Position numbers and translations under genes: made by a program. 64,000 nucleotides of DNA from Tunicatimonas sp964551335 (lineage in GTDB: Bacteria; Bacteroidota; Bacteroidia; Cytophagales; Cyclobacteriaceae), in NCBI GenBank assembly GCA_964551335.1, contig CAZKCO010000022.1:40411-104410 (forward strand), in the 5' to 3' direction. Shown here in pieces: positions 1 through 8,819 of the stretch (positions within the stretch are counted from its first letter, which is position 1; every line of letters starts with the position of its first letter). Under the pieces are notes generated by a model. It did not search any database and was not told where the DNA came from. It worked only from the letters and a program-made list of their open reading frames with translations.

Positions 1-1275
1 TTCAATATGAGTGGCTACGCCGCTCCAGCACTGGAAACGGTAAGAATAGGCTTTATCGGTCTGGGTAACCGGGGGCCGGGTGCCGTTATGCGGATGAACC
101 AGATTGAAGGGGTAGAGATAAAAGCCTTATGCGATATCCGGCCCGAAAGAGTAGCGGCTATGGAGCAGAAGCTAGGCGAGTCATCGGCCCAATCGCCCGT
201 TACGTATAGTGGAACCGAAGAAGCCTGGAAAGAAATGTGCGAACGAGACGATATTGATCTGGTATATATCGCTACTCCCTGGGACTGGCACGTACCCATG
301 GCCGTGTACGCGATGGAACAGGGAAAGCACGCCGCGGTAGAAGTGCCGGCTGCTGTCACCTTAGAAGAGTGCTGGCAGTTGGTGGAAACCTCCGAAAAAA
401 CCCGGCAGCACTGTATGATGTTGGAGAACTGCTGTTACGACTTCTTTGAGCTGATGACCCTGAATATGGCCCGGCAGGGCTTTTTTGGCGATATTGTGCA
501 TGCGGAGGGCGCTTATATCCACGATTTGCTGGAAATGAATTTTGACAAAGACAGCTACTATAAGATGTGGCGGCTGGAAGAAAATTTTCGCAATGGTAAT
601 CTGTACCCTACCCACGGCTTAGGTCCGGTTTGCCAGATTATGAATATTAACCGGGGCGACCAGATGGATTACCTGGTTTCGGTTTCCAGCGACGATTTTC
701 AGATGGCCCCGATGGCCCAGGCTCTGGCTTCGGAAGATGATTTTTATGATCCCTACGCCAATAAGACCTACCGGGGAAATATGAATACTACCACGATTCG
801 TACCAAGCGAGGCCGCACCATCATGATTCAGCACGATGTGACTTCCCCCCGGCCCTACTCCCGCATTCACCTGGTGAGCGGCACCAAAGGAATTGCCCGA
901 AAATGGCCGGCCCCGGAAAGAATTGCGACCGGTCACGAATGGATGTCGGAAGAAGAATATCAGGCAATTAAGGATAAGTATACTCCTGAAATCACCCAAA
1001 GACTGGGCGAAATGGCCCGGAAGATCGGCGGCCACGGGGGTATGGACTTCCTGATGGACTGGCGATTGATCGACTGTCTGCGGAACGGTTTACCCCTGGA
1101 TCAGGATGTGTACGATGCTGCTTTGTGGAGTGCGGTAGCCCCGCTAAGCGAAAAGTCGGTAGCCAACCGTTCCAACTCCGTAGATGTGCCTGACTTCACC
1201 TCTGGTGCCTGGAAAACCAACGAGCCGGTAGATATTTCGTTTCGGGGCGGAGGTACTACTCAGGTGAAGAGTTAA
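1..1275 (+). CDS. GH109-type Gfo/Idh/MocA protein, 5' end cut by window
   Basis: NAD-dependent Gfo/Idh/MocA fold of the GH109 group, whose known members are alpha-N-acetylgalactosaminidases using a bound NAD+ and a redox elimination mechanism. The Rossmann motif GFIGLGNRG lies near the visible N-terminus. The EVPAA motif, the ENCCY motif, the tyrosine of EGAYIHDL and the histidine of PTHGLGPV match conserved GH109 positions. The first ATG is at 7, but the frame is open to base 1 and reads Phe-Asn before that Met. Family members normally carry a Tat or lipoprotein leader, so the true start is probably upstream of the window. The exact sugar substrate is inferred from the family. Confidence 0.85.
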   Translation, partial: FNMSGYAAPALETVRIGFIGLGNRGPGAVMRMNQIEGVEIKALCDIRPERVAAMEQKLGESSAQSPVTYSGTEEAWKEMCERDDIDLVYIATPWDWHVPMAVYAMEQGKHAAVEVPAAVTLEECWQLVETSEKTRQHCMMLENCCYDFFELMTLNMARQGFFGDIVHAEGAYIHDLLEMNFDKDSYYKMWRLEENFRNGNLYPTHGLGPVCQIMNINRGDQMDYLVSVSSDDFQMAPMAQALASEDDFYDPYANKTYRGNMNTTTIRTKRGRTIMIQHDVTSPRPYSRIHLVSGTKGIARKWPAPERIATGHEWMSEEEYQAIKDKYTPEITQRLGEMARKIGGHGGMDFLMDWRLIDCLRNGLPLDQDVYDAALWSAVAPLSEKSVANRSNSVDVPDFTSGAWKTNEPVDISFRGGGTTQVKS

Positions 1276-1309
1276 GGCTTAAGGATACTGTTCACCAGGT
1301 AATTGGTAG

Positions 1310-3151
1310 CTATACCGTGGATGGTTGAGGTAAAAGCCTCTCCATTTGGGGTAGCATGGTTTCGTTTTTCTCGTGGAAATTCTCCATATCGCAGAGAATA
1401 CGGTGCAGTAACTGAATAGCGTTGTTGATATAGGGTCCCTTGTTCAGCATGACGCATTCAGCCGGCAGCGAGGTGGTAGCATCGGTGATTTCCGAACGGG
1501 ACGGAAACCCTTTCTTGGCGAGGCTTTCTAACACCTGGGTAGCCCACACTACTGGTACGTGGGCGGCATTGCAGAGCGACAGTATCTCGCTTTGTACGCG
1601 TCCCATCGTATCCCAACCGGTTTCCACCGCTAAATCGCCCCGGGCAATCATCACTCCCACGTAGCGAACCCGCATGGCGGTAAGTAGTATTTCAGTGAGG
1701 TTGTCAAAGGCTTTACGGGTCTCGATTTTCAGAATGATATTTAAGCGGTTAAGGGCCTGATGTTTCTCCAGTTCGGCCAGGAGCGCTTCTACATCCTCTT
1801 GGCAATTAACAAACGAAAAATTGACTACATCGGCGTGGCGGACTATAAACGCCAGATCTTGTTTATCTTTCTCGGTAAGGCCGCCTATTCCGATATCGGT
1901 AGTAGGAAAATTGATGCCTTTTTCCGCCTTCAGCCGGGTACCGTTTTCCTTGGCCCGGGTAATTCGCACATCAAACCGGGTGGGATGAACAGTCTCCACG
2001 ACGCCTTCAATTTTTCCGTCGTCAAACAAAACGGCTTCGCCCGCTCGTACCGCCCGGAACACTTCCGGCAACTGGCAGGAAATATGGGCGGGACGGATCA
2101 GGTTTCCGGCTTCGTCTTCCACCGCAGGCTCTCCTAACCTGTCTTCCTGGTGGATGGTGATGATATCGTTCACTTTCAGCGAGATAGACCGTTCTACGGG
2201 AGGTAGTTCCCCTACGGTTACCTCTTCCAGGTCGGGTCGAGTTGGACGGAGAACCGTGCCGGTACCGATATACACGGTTTCATCACAGCTAGCCGCTGCC
2301 TGGTTTTCCTGCGTACGGGTGATTCTCAGTTTCCGTTTTTTGTCTCGGGTATCAATCAGAATTAATTCGTCGCCCGGTCGCAACCGTGGCAACCACTCTT
2401 CGCCGACCGGGATTGTGTTAGCTTCGGAGACTTCAGTAAGGTAGGGGACCAGCACTATTTGGGCCGGATTAACTAAATGCCCGGTTTCATCCCGGTCGAC
2501 GGAGAATTTTCTGACTTTGGCTCCGGCCACTATGGCCCCGGTCCGGATTTTTGGCCCGGCTAAGTCCATGGTAATTTTCACCTTGCGGTTTAGTGCCTCG
2601 GCGGCTTTTTTGATATTCAGAATCATCTTCTCCCAGGCTTCAGGGCCGTCGTGGGCACAGTTGATCCGGGCGCAGTTCATCCCGTTCTTTACCATATCGT
2701 GCACCATTTGATAGTTATTGGCCGCTACGCTAGGCTGAGTTACCATAATCCTTACCCTTCGGCCTTTAGAGCGATATCCTAGCAATTCTTTGGTATGGTG
2801 TCTCAACCGTTTTTTTCCTTCCTTGATGGAGCGTTTAGGTTTTTTAATGGATGAAGATTGCTCGTTCAGTAAGCAGTTCAGGATATACTGGGTGGTTAGC
2901 AAACTGGCCATGACGTGCCCTTCTGAATTCGCCAGGCGGGACATACCCAGGTTTCTGAGCTTCTTTTGCAGGCTTCTCAGATCATGTTTTCGCAGCGAGG
3001 TATAGTACAGCAGATTCTCGGCACTTCGTTGGTAGGTGGGACAAACGCTTTCTATTAGTGTCCGTTGTTGATCAGCATCCTGCTTGGCCGCTTTCCGAAT
3101 TCGATCAATTTCCTGAATAAGTTGGCGGATCTTATTAGGTTTCAGTTTCAT
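1310..3151 (-). CDS. Pyruvate kinase-like protein without C-terminal domain
   Basis: 613 residues. Residues 1-130 are a basic, helical extension of unknown role. From about 131 a pyruvate-kinase barrel follows: RINCAHD (162-168), DLAGPKIRTG (196-205), an enlarged B-domain-like insert (about 206-415), the catalytic lysine in ILKIE (K475), MIARGDLAVE (501-510), ATQVLESL and PSRSEITDAT. The chain stops about 25 residues after the barrel, so the usual C-terminal allosteric domain (about 120 residues) is absent. The active-site motifs look intact, so phosphoenolpyruvate-to-pyruvate transfer is plausible, but regulation must differ from the classic enzyme. It converges with the GH109-type gene, with 34 bases between the stop codons. 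Confidence 0.8.
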   Translation of the reverse strand: MKLKPNKIRQLIQEIDRIRKAAKQDADQQRTLIESVCPTYQRSAENLLYYTSLRKHDLRSLQKKLRNLGMSRLANSEGHVMASLLTTQYILNCLLNEQSSSIKKPKRSIKEGKKRLRHHTKELLGYRSKGRRVRIMVTQPSVAANNYQMVHDMVKNGMNCARINCAHDGPEAWEKMILNIKKAAEALNRKVKITMDLAGPKIRTGAIVAGAKVRKFSVDRDETGHLVNPAQIVLVPYLTEVSEANTIPVGEEWLPRLRPGDELILIDTRDKKRKLRITRTQENQAAASCDETVYIGTGTVLRPTRPDLEEVTVGELPPVERSISLKVNDIITIHQEDRLGEPAVEDEAGNLIRPAHISCQLPEVFRAVRAGEAVLFDDGKIEGVVETVHPTRFDVRITRAKENGTRLKAEKGINFPTTDIGIGGLTEKDKQDLAFIVRHADVVNFSFVNCQEDVEALLAELEKHQALNRLNIILKIETRKAFDNLTEILLTAMRVRYVGVMIARGDLAVETGWDTMGRVQSEILSLCNAAHVPVVWATQVLESLAKKGFPSRSEITDATTSLPAECVMLNKGPYINNAIQLLHRILCDMENFHEKNETMLPQMERLLPQPSTV

Positions 3152-3306
3152 GGCTTGGGTGGGTAGTTCGGCTATTTAGAAACAAGATACTCCAATGCGC
3201 CTACCCAGACAATTAGCCAATAAAAAAGAGAGAAGTTAGGGTGGTTATTGAAGTATTCGCTCAATTTAAGAAATGGTTGAACAGATAATTCAGTAGTATT
3301 AGGAAG

Positions 3307-3577
3307 ATGAAAGGCTGGTCGCTAAAAAATATTCATCCGAAACTGGAAACCATTTTATGGATTACGTTTGCGTGGCCCCTGATTTCCATTATGCAATTTC
3401 TCATTGCCTACGCTACATTTATTGAATTGGATTACGACTTTGGTGATTTTGACGAATCTGTTCCCTTGAAGACCAACTCTAGATCCTCTTCGCCAAGATT
3501 TTCCGCTTGCCCGATTATCCCAGCGCCTTCAAAAATGGTTAACGTACGATGAAGATTATAAAAGACACGGTTTTTAG
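3307..3577 (+). pseudogene. Frameshifted remnant of a small membrane-anchored protein
   Basis: An ATG at 3307 opens a frame with a hydrophobic segment (WITFAWPLISIMQFLIAYAT) and then an acidic stretch. After about base 3465 the protein-like reading moves to the +1 frame, which gives Arg-Pro-Thr-Leu-Asp-Pro-Leu-Arg and ends KWLTYDEDYKRHGF before TAG at 3575-3577. The two halves together look like one broken gene of about 90 residues. I do not recognise the family. A sequencing error in an intact gene is the alternative. Confidence 0.3.
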
Positions 3578-3922
3578 GTTGCCGAGAAATCAATAATTGG
3601 GCAACATAGATTGCTGCCCGTATGGTAATCTACTGAGTTTCGGATTCCATAGTATCAAAGCAAGAGTTTGAAGATAGCACCAAGCGATAAATCGGCTTTG
3701 AATCGTGACATTATTTTTGAGTGCGGCGGCAGTCTATTTTGAAATTACCTTATTCAGGGTCAAAAATTGGGGATTAATATTCAGAAAGTGGCTGCCAGCA
3801 AAAAATGCAGATTGCTCAAAACAGGCCGGCCAGTCTTATTTCGCTAGGGCACTGGTTTCTATTGTCTCTTTAGGGAACTCAAGTCAATATATCGTTTATC
3901 CTTCTCTGTAAACAAGCTGATC
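3578..3922. other. No gene recognised
   Basis: About 345 bases with only short, unconvincing open frames, including one of 68 codons at 3705-3911 without a recognisable motif. I see no RNA gene, repeat or terminator here. Confidence 0.4.
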
Positions 3923-4066
3923 TTAATACAATAGTATATACATAATCGTCAATACACTGAATAAACCAATCAGTGCCCAATACATCCGGCAGGCGCGGTG
4001 AGATGGCTTGCTGAAGAAAAGGTTGTGAAATCCGTATTTAGCGCGGTGCTCGTAGGGGGTTTCCAT
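3923..4066 (-). CDS. Small single-span membrane protein (47 aa)
   Basis: Short frame of 47 codons ending in TAA. The N-terminal half is polar and aromatic (METPYEHRAKYGF), and the C-terminal half is one continuous hydrophobic helix (ALIGLFSVLTIMYILLY) with Arg-Met-Tyr-Trp at its cytoplasmic edge. The basic N-terminus followed by a single terminal helix is what small membrane proteins look like. I cannot name a family. An A/T-rich region with an inverted repeat lies directly upstream. Confidence 0.5.
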   Translation of the reverse strand: METPYEHRAKYGFHNLFFSKPSHRACRMYWALIGLFSVLTIMYILLY

Positions 4067-4109
4067 AGCAACTAAAAGTTAAAGGTTCTTGGTAATGTTA
4101 AAAAATTGT

Positions 4110-4138
4110 TAACTTAATGTTAAGAAATTGTTAAGTTA
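4110..4138. promoter_or_regulatory. Inverted repeat upstream of the 47-aa gene
   Basis: TAACTTAA (4110-4117) and TTAAGTTA (4131-4138) are perfect 8-base inverted arms with a 13-base spacer, in an A/T-rich stretch with repeated GTTAA words. It lies 44 bases upstream of the small minus-strand gene. It may be an operator or just simple-sequence A/T. Confidence 0.3.
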
Positions 4139-4208
4139 TTAACGAGCGGGCATCAAGATTCGTTCATCTATTCTACCAATCCAATAGTATAAACGACGAA
4201 CCTAAAAA

Positions 4209-4385
4209 ATGACTATATACTATGTAAGGATTAAGCTTCGGGGTAATCAAACGGAAGCATTGACCAGGCGACTTATTGAATGGGCAGCAGAGTTAGTTAA
4301 GAAGCGATTTTCCACCGCCGCTTGGACTAAAATGTTTATAGTATATTCGTGGCGTTTCAGGTCACATGATAGTCAGCAGAGATGA
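4209..4385 (+). CDS. Possible small basic protein (58 aa)
   Basis: An ATG at 4209 opens 58 codons rich in Arg and Lys, with an amphipathic middle (LTRRLIEWAAELVKKRF). Its TGA overlaps the ATG of the DUF3124 gene as ATGA, a typical translational-coupling arrangement. No family is recognised and the overlap could be chance. Confidence 0.3.
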   Translation: MTIYYVRIKLRGNQTEALTRRLIEWAAELVKKRFSTAAWTKMFIVYSWRFRSHDSQQR

Positions 4386-4888
4386 AAATATTACTAGTAC
4401 TTACGATTGCTCTGACGATAAGCGCTTGCAATCGCTCCGAAGAAATTAGCTCCATTGACCCGATCAATTGGGGAAAAAAGGCGATTAACTACTCCCTTCC
4501 GGATTCGCTGGAAACCGGTGAGACTTATCTATCGGTGTACTCGCAAATTTACAGCATCACCGAGCATCGTACCCACGACTTGACAGTGACGGTCAGTATG
4601 CGTAATATCCATCGCAACGATACAGTTTATTTGCTAAAAGCCGAATACTTCGATACACATGGGATGTTAGTACGAACCTATTTTGACCAACCTATCTTTT
4701 TAGCCCCTTTAGAAACGGTGGAGATCGTCATTGACGGGATAGATCAGGCTGGGGGCACCGGAGGAAACTTTCTGTTCGACTGGAAAATTAAACCGGGTTC
4801 GCCCGAACCGTTTTTTGAAGCTATTATGATCTCTACGATGGGACAGCAGGGTTTGTCCTTCTCTACGCAAGGAAGAAAGGTGGAGTAA
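4382..4888 (+). CDS. DUF3124 lipoprotein
   Basis: 168 residues. A short signal peptide ends in ISAC, giving a lipidated Cys16, so the protein is probably anchored in the cell envelope. The rest is a beta-rich domain of the DUF3124 type, with TYLSVYSQIYSITEHRTHDL and the Asn-Asp-Thr-Val-Tyr strand. The biochemical role of the family is unknown. It is followed by a strong bidirectional terminator. Confidence 0.7.
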   Translation: MKILLVLTIALTISACNRSEEISSIDPINWGKKAINYSLPDSLETGETYLSVYSQIYSITEHRTHDLTVTVSMRNIHRNDTVYLLKAEYFDTHGMLVRTYFDQPIFLAPLETVEIVIDGIDQAGGTGGNFLFDWKIKPGSPEPFFEAIMISTMGQQGLSFSTQGRKVE

Positions 4889-4896
4889 ATTCAAAG

Positions 4897-4927
4897 AAAA
4901 AGCCGGTACCAGCGAGTCCGGCTTTTT
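4897..4927. terminator. Bidirectional intrinsic terminator
   Basis: AAAAAGCCGG (4897-4906) and CCGGCTTTTT (4918-4927) form a perfect 10-base stem with an 11-base loop. A and T tracts on both sides serve the converging DUF3124 and PepSY-like genes. Confidence 0.85.
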
Positions 4928-4959
4928 GCTTCCACTTATGAAAAGAAATACCCAGTTTC

Positions 4960-5406
4960 CTAGTTCCAGTAGCTAACATCGTCCCGTAGTTGACCGTCGG
5001 CCGAGTATACTTTCTCTTCATCACGCAAGAACTTTTCCAACTCCACCTGATAGTATGTCTCGCCATCTCTGGTCAGCTTTTCAACATCGTCTACTTTAAA
5101 GTCCGGGTAGTCTTGCTGGATGGCTGTTGCTACTTCGGCAGGCAGTTCGGTTTCTTCAATTTCCTGTTTCTGACTAATCATCTGGCCGGAAGCATCAAAC
5201 AGTACGTGGTAATCCGTATCATTCTTGTCAAATTCAGCCTCATACTGGTTGTCTTTCATTTCCCATTCTACATCCGTAGCATCAGCAAACTCCGCAGTGA
5301 AGGCGTCTTGTACTGCCGCAGGCACTTCGGAAGCATCAACATCTTTCTGCGCGAAAGAAGCGAGTGAATAAACCGAAAACACCATGGTTAATGCAAAAAA
5401 TTTCAT
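4960..5406 (-). CDS. Secreted PepSY-like protein
   Basis: 148 residues with an N-terminal signal peptide ending near SLASFAQ. Two repeats of the PepSY-like/DUF2874 type follow, each with the pattern xVPAAVxxAFxxxFxDAxxVxW then a YxVxF/L-D-x-x-G hairpin. The copies sit near residues 28-80 and 85-148 (LPAEVATAIQQDYPDFKVDD). Family members are small periplasmic proteins of unclear function. The protein is very acidic. An 8-base inverted repeat lies just upstream. Confidence 0.75.
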   Translation of the reverse strand: MKFFALTMVFSVYSLASFAQKDVDASEVPAAVQDAFTAEFADATDVEWEMKDNQYEAEFDKNDTDYHVLFDASGQMISQKQEIEETELPAEVATAIQQDYPDFKVDDVEKLTRDGETYYQVELEKFLRDEEKVYSADGQLRDDVSYWN

Positions 5407-5433
5407 ATTTAAAAAAATTTAAGGTTAAACAAT

Positions 5434-5455
5434 ACCTTATCCCTAAAGATAAGGT
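5434..5455. promoter_or_regulatory. Perfect inverted repeat between PepSY-like and antiporter genes
   Basis: ACCTTATC (5434-5441) and GATAAGGT (5448-5455) are perfect arms around CCTAAA. The site is 28 bases upstream of the PepSY-like start and 147 bases upstream of the divergent antiporter, so it is more likely an operator for the former. Confidence 0.4.
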
Positions 5456-5601
5456 TAGAGTAAACCCTACGGAAAGTAATTTAAAATGTTTACCGTATCT
5501 GTGAGAACCCCCTGCTTTCCAAATTCGTGCTTTTAAAGCAAATGGTAAATGCTGAAAAATCTACTAATTATGTATACTTTTCCTTCTAATGTAATCGCTG
5601 T

Positions 5602-7587
5602 ATGGAAATTCCTTTGCTGACTGACATTGTTATTATCCTGGGTGCGGCCGTATTGGTCATCTACCTCTTCCAACGATTAAAGTTGCCCACCATTTTAGGG
5701 TATCTGATGACCGGGGTGATTGTCGGACCTTACGCGCTGGGACTGATCTCGGCTTCGCATGAGGTAGAAGTGATGGCCGAAATCGGCGTGATCCTGCTGC
5801 TGTTTATCATCGGCATGGAGTTTTCGCTCAAGAGCCTGGCGGCTATCAAAAACAGCGTTTTAATTGGTGGGGCAGTTCAGGTGGGGCTTACCATTCTGGT
5901 AACCGCCCTGTTAGCTATGAGCACCGGTTTTGATACGAATACAGCCATCTTTTTGGGCTTTGTGTTTTCTCTTAGCAGTACGGCTATTGTGCTTAAACTG
6001 CTACAGGAACGCAGCGAGATCAACAGCCCCCACGGAAAAATTGCTCTGGCAGTACTAATCTTTCAGGATATTATCGTCGTGCCCATGATGCTGCTTACCC
6101 CGGTACTGTCGGGGCAGGCCGGTAATGTGTGGGTGGTCGTAGGACAACTGTTGCTTAAAACCGGGGTGGTATTGGCGGTGGTGCTGTTCGGAGCGCGCTA
6201 CTTAATCCCCTACCTGCTGCACGAGGTAGCCAAAACCAAAAGCCGGGAGCTTTTTATCCTGTTTGTGGTAGTCATTTGCTTCGCCGTGGCCTGGGCCACT
6301 TCCAGTCTGGGTTTGTCCTTGGCGTTAGGGGCATTTCTGGCCGGATTGGTTATCTCCGAATCTGATTACAGCTATCAAGCTACCGGGTTGATTATTCCGT
6401 TTCGGGAGATCTTTACCAGTTTTTTCTTTGTGTCTATTGGGATGCTACTGGACGTCTCATTTCTGATCAGCCATATTGGGATAGTTTTAGGAGTGCTGTT
6501 GCTCGTCATCGTAGCTAAAGCGTTGATTGCCGGGGCTGCTGCCTTACTGCTACGCTACCCCCGGCGTACGGCTATCCTGACCGGGCTTACGCTGTTTCAG
6601 GTAGGTGAGTTTGCTTTTATCCTTTCGGAAGTGGGCATGGAGTACCAACTGCTTGCCGAAGAGACATATCAGTACTTTTTGGCCATTTCTATTTTATCTA
6701 TGGTGCTAACCCCCTTTATCATTCAACACTCAGAAGCGATTACGCAGTTGTTTACAAAAAGCACCTTGGTGAAGAAGATGCCCCAGCTAAGAACAGCTTC
6801 CACTTCAGTAGATGAAGAGGAGGTAGCATCCTTGAAGGATCACACCATCATTATTGGTTACGGGGTGAATGGCCGAAACGTAGCCCAGGCAGCTCGCTTT
6901 GCCAATATTCCTTACGTGATTATTGAGATCAACGCCGACACCGTCCGGAAAGAACGGGCGAAGGGTGAACCGATTTTGTTTGGCGATGCTAGCGATTCCT
7001 TTATTCTGGAGCACGTGCGGGTGTATAGTGCCCGGGTGGCCATCGTGGCCATCTCTGACCCGGTAGCTACCCGAGCGGTTGTTGCTTCTATTCGTACGAT
7101 CTGCCCTACGGTGCATGTAATTGTACGTACCCGCTTCATGTTTGAGGTAGCGGAGCAACTACAACTGGGGGCTAGCGAGGTGGTTCCCGAGGAGTTTGAA
7201 ACATCGGTCGAGATATTCTCGCGCCTATTGCACCAGTATTTAGTGCCGCAGGATGAAATCGATCAGTTTGTACAAAATATTCGGTCGGATCATTCCGAGA
7301 TGCTTCGCCCACGCGAGCTATCGCATAAAAGTATCGCTCCGGTGACGCTGCCTAATATGAATATTGCCTCTCTTCGGGTGCAAAATCGAAATCACAATGT
7401 GGTCGGCCGCCAGATTGGTGAATCGCAAATACGCTCCCGCTACGGAGTCAATGTGTTGGCCATACAGCGGGGTCATGATTATCTGTCTCACTTGGAAGCC
7501 AGTACCGAAATTCTCCAAAACGATATCTTGTTTTTAGCCGGCAAACCCGAGGACATAGCCCATTTTCACGAGTTGATTAGAGTATAG
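5602..7587 (+). CDS. CPA2-family monovalent cation:proton antiporter with TrkA domains
   Basis: 661 residues. Residues 1-385 form a Na+/H+-exchanger-type membrane domain of about 12 helices with the family motifs LGYLMTGVIVGPYALGL, LLLFIIGMEF and VFSLSSTAIVLKLL. A TrkA-N (RCK) nucleotide-binding domain starts near 412 with IIIGYGVNGRNVAQAA and an acidic IIEIN after strand 2. A TrkA-C domain follows from about 575. This order is that of KefB/KefC-type potassium or sodium efflux systems gated by cytosolic ligands. Whether it moves K+ or Na+ cannot be read from the sequence. Confidence 0.9.
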   Translation: MEIPLLTDIVIILGAAVLVIYLFQRLKLPTILGYLMTGVIVGPYALGLISASHEVEVMAEIGVILLLFIIGMEFSLKSLAAIKNSVLIGGAVQVGLTILVTALLAMSTGFDTNTAIFLGFVFSLSSTAIVLKLLQERSEINSPHGKIALAVLIFQDIIVVPMMLLTPVLSGQAGNVWVVVGQLLLKTGVVLAVVLFGARYLIPYLLHEVAKTKSRELFILFVVVICFAVAWATSSLGLSLALGAFLAGLVISESDYSYQATGLIIPFREIFTSFFFVSIGMLLDVSFLISHIGIVLGVLLLVIVAKALIAGAAALLLRYPRRTAILTGLTLFQVGEFAFILSEVGMEYQLLAEETYQYFLAISILSMVLTPFIIQHSEAITQLFTKSTLVKKMPQLRTASTSVDEEEVASLKDHTIIIGYGVNGRNVAQAARFANIPYVIIEINADTVRKERAKGEPILFGDASDSFILEHVRVYSARVAIVAISDPVATRAVVASIRTICPTVHVIVRTRFMFEVAEQLQLGASEVVPEEFETSVEIFSRLLHQYLVPQDEIDQFVQNIRSDHSEMLRPRELSHKSIAPVTLPNMNIASLRVQNRNHNVVGRQIGESQIRSRYGVNVLAIQRGHDYLSHLEASTEILQNDILFLAGKPEDIAHFHELIRV

Positions 7588-7711
7588 AACGGAAGATTTC
7601 AATAGAGCTGAGCCATACGTAAGCCAGCATCAAACGCTTTTGGACAGCTTACTTACTTCAACAGATTGGCTTCTATTCTGCCCCCCTCTTCGGTAATACA
7701 AAAACAACTGA

Positions 7712-7948
7712 TCAATTAACCTTTTCATTAATACTCTCAGCCGAAGACACCGTATCCTCCGTATCCACCTCCAGTCGGTCGTTATTACCGGAATCTAATT
7801 CTACCTGAGGAGTGATATTTTCTCCGGAATACTGGTCTACGGTGTCTTCCAGGTGCACTTCATTCGTTTTTTCGTTTGCAGTGTTTTCTGTACTGGTACT
7901 ACAGGCCAAAGTAGCCAAAGCAAAAAATAGCATTGAAAGTTTTCTCAT
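7712..7948 (-). CDS. Small acidic lipoprotein
   Basis: 78 residues. A signal peptide with the lipobox LATLAC gives a lipidated Cys16. The mature part is short, acidic and low in complexity (Asp/Glu/Asn/Thr/Ser), with no recognisable domain. It lies downstream of the nosY end on the same strand, 104 bases away, and probably has its own transcript. Function unknown. Confidence 0.55.
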   Translation of the reverse strand: MRKLSMLFFALATLACSTSTENTANEKTNEVHLEDTVDQYSGENITPQVELDSGNNDRLEVDTEDTVSSAESINEKVN

Positions 7949-8051
7949 AACAGTTATTGTTTTTAGATAAAAAAAATATTAAACAATGTTAAAAAACCTA
8001 TTTTTCAGTTTTTTTAGTGGCTTCCTATTTGAACTCTTTATCATCTAAGAC

Positions 8052-8819
8052 TTATAAATCTTTTTGCAAAAACCGACCTCTCAGCAAGCCAAAAGGTAGT
8101 ATTATCCATACCAACAGTGCTACTAAAGATAGTGTCCCTCCCAACATACTACCGAAGAAATTACGAAATAGGGCTCCCGATAGTCCTAGTAAGGCCGAAG
8201 CTTCGGTTTTCATAATGACCGTAATGCGAGCAATATCAATAGGATTGAAAAAAGACAGTGTCAGCACTCCCGGTTCAATAGGGTATTCTCCGAAGTAATA
8301 CATAAAAAATAGTAATAATCCGTCATATACGAAGGCGAAGAAAGCCCATAGTAACAGAGCCAATCCCATCCCACGGGCTTTATCCGAAACGAGCGTGCTG
8401 ATAAACAAAGCAATTGCCACGAAAATGAAGATCAGCAACCCGCCCGCCAGCAGTAGCATGATACTTTCGGAGGTTGGATAGAACAACAACAGAGGCAAGC
8501 CTATACTCAACAAAAATCCAGTGGCGAAGGCTCCGCATAACCCCAGGTAAAAGCCCCCAATAACTGCAGAGCGAGCAATGGGTTGCGCTAATAGCATCAC
8601 CACAAAATCCTGAGAGTTGTAAAAGTAAACCGTAGCGAACACAATGGCGATAAGCGGCAAAGCAAACAGGGTTACCTGCATAATAATGAGCAATGCTTTC
8701 TCCGGCTGGCTCTCCAGCATGAAGATACCCCACCCAACCGTGGCTAACAGCAGCACATAACCCTGAATGAGGCGGTGGCGGAATAGATCGCTAATAATAT
8801 ACTGACTTACTTTCGGCAT
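8052..8819 (-). CDS. nosY: NosY-type ABC transporter permease
   Basis: 255 residues with six predicted membrane helices and no nucleotide-binding domain. NosY is the membrane partner of the NosF ATPase. NosDFY is needed to mature the copper-sulfur CuZ site of nitrous oxide reductase. The 29-base overlap with the ATPase gene and the order nosD-nosF-nosY fix the assignment. It is the last gene of the operon. Confidence 0.85.
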   Translation of the reverse strand: MPKVSQYIISDLFRHRLIQGYVLLLATVGWGIFMLESQPEKALLIIMQVTLFALPLIAIVFATVYFYNSQDFVVMLLAQPIARSAVIGGFYLGLCGAFATGFLLSIGLPLLLFYPTSESIMLLLAGGLLIFIFVAIALFISTLVSDKARGMGLALLLWAFFAFVYDGLLLFFMYYFGEYPIEPGVLTLSFFNPIDIARITVIMKTEASALLGLSGALFRNFFGSMLGGTLSLVALLVWIILPFGLLRGRFLQKDL

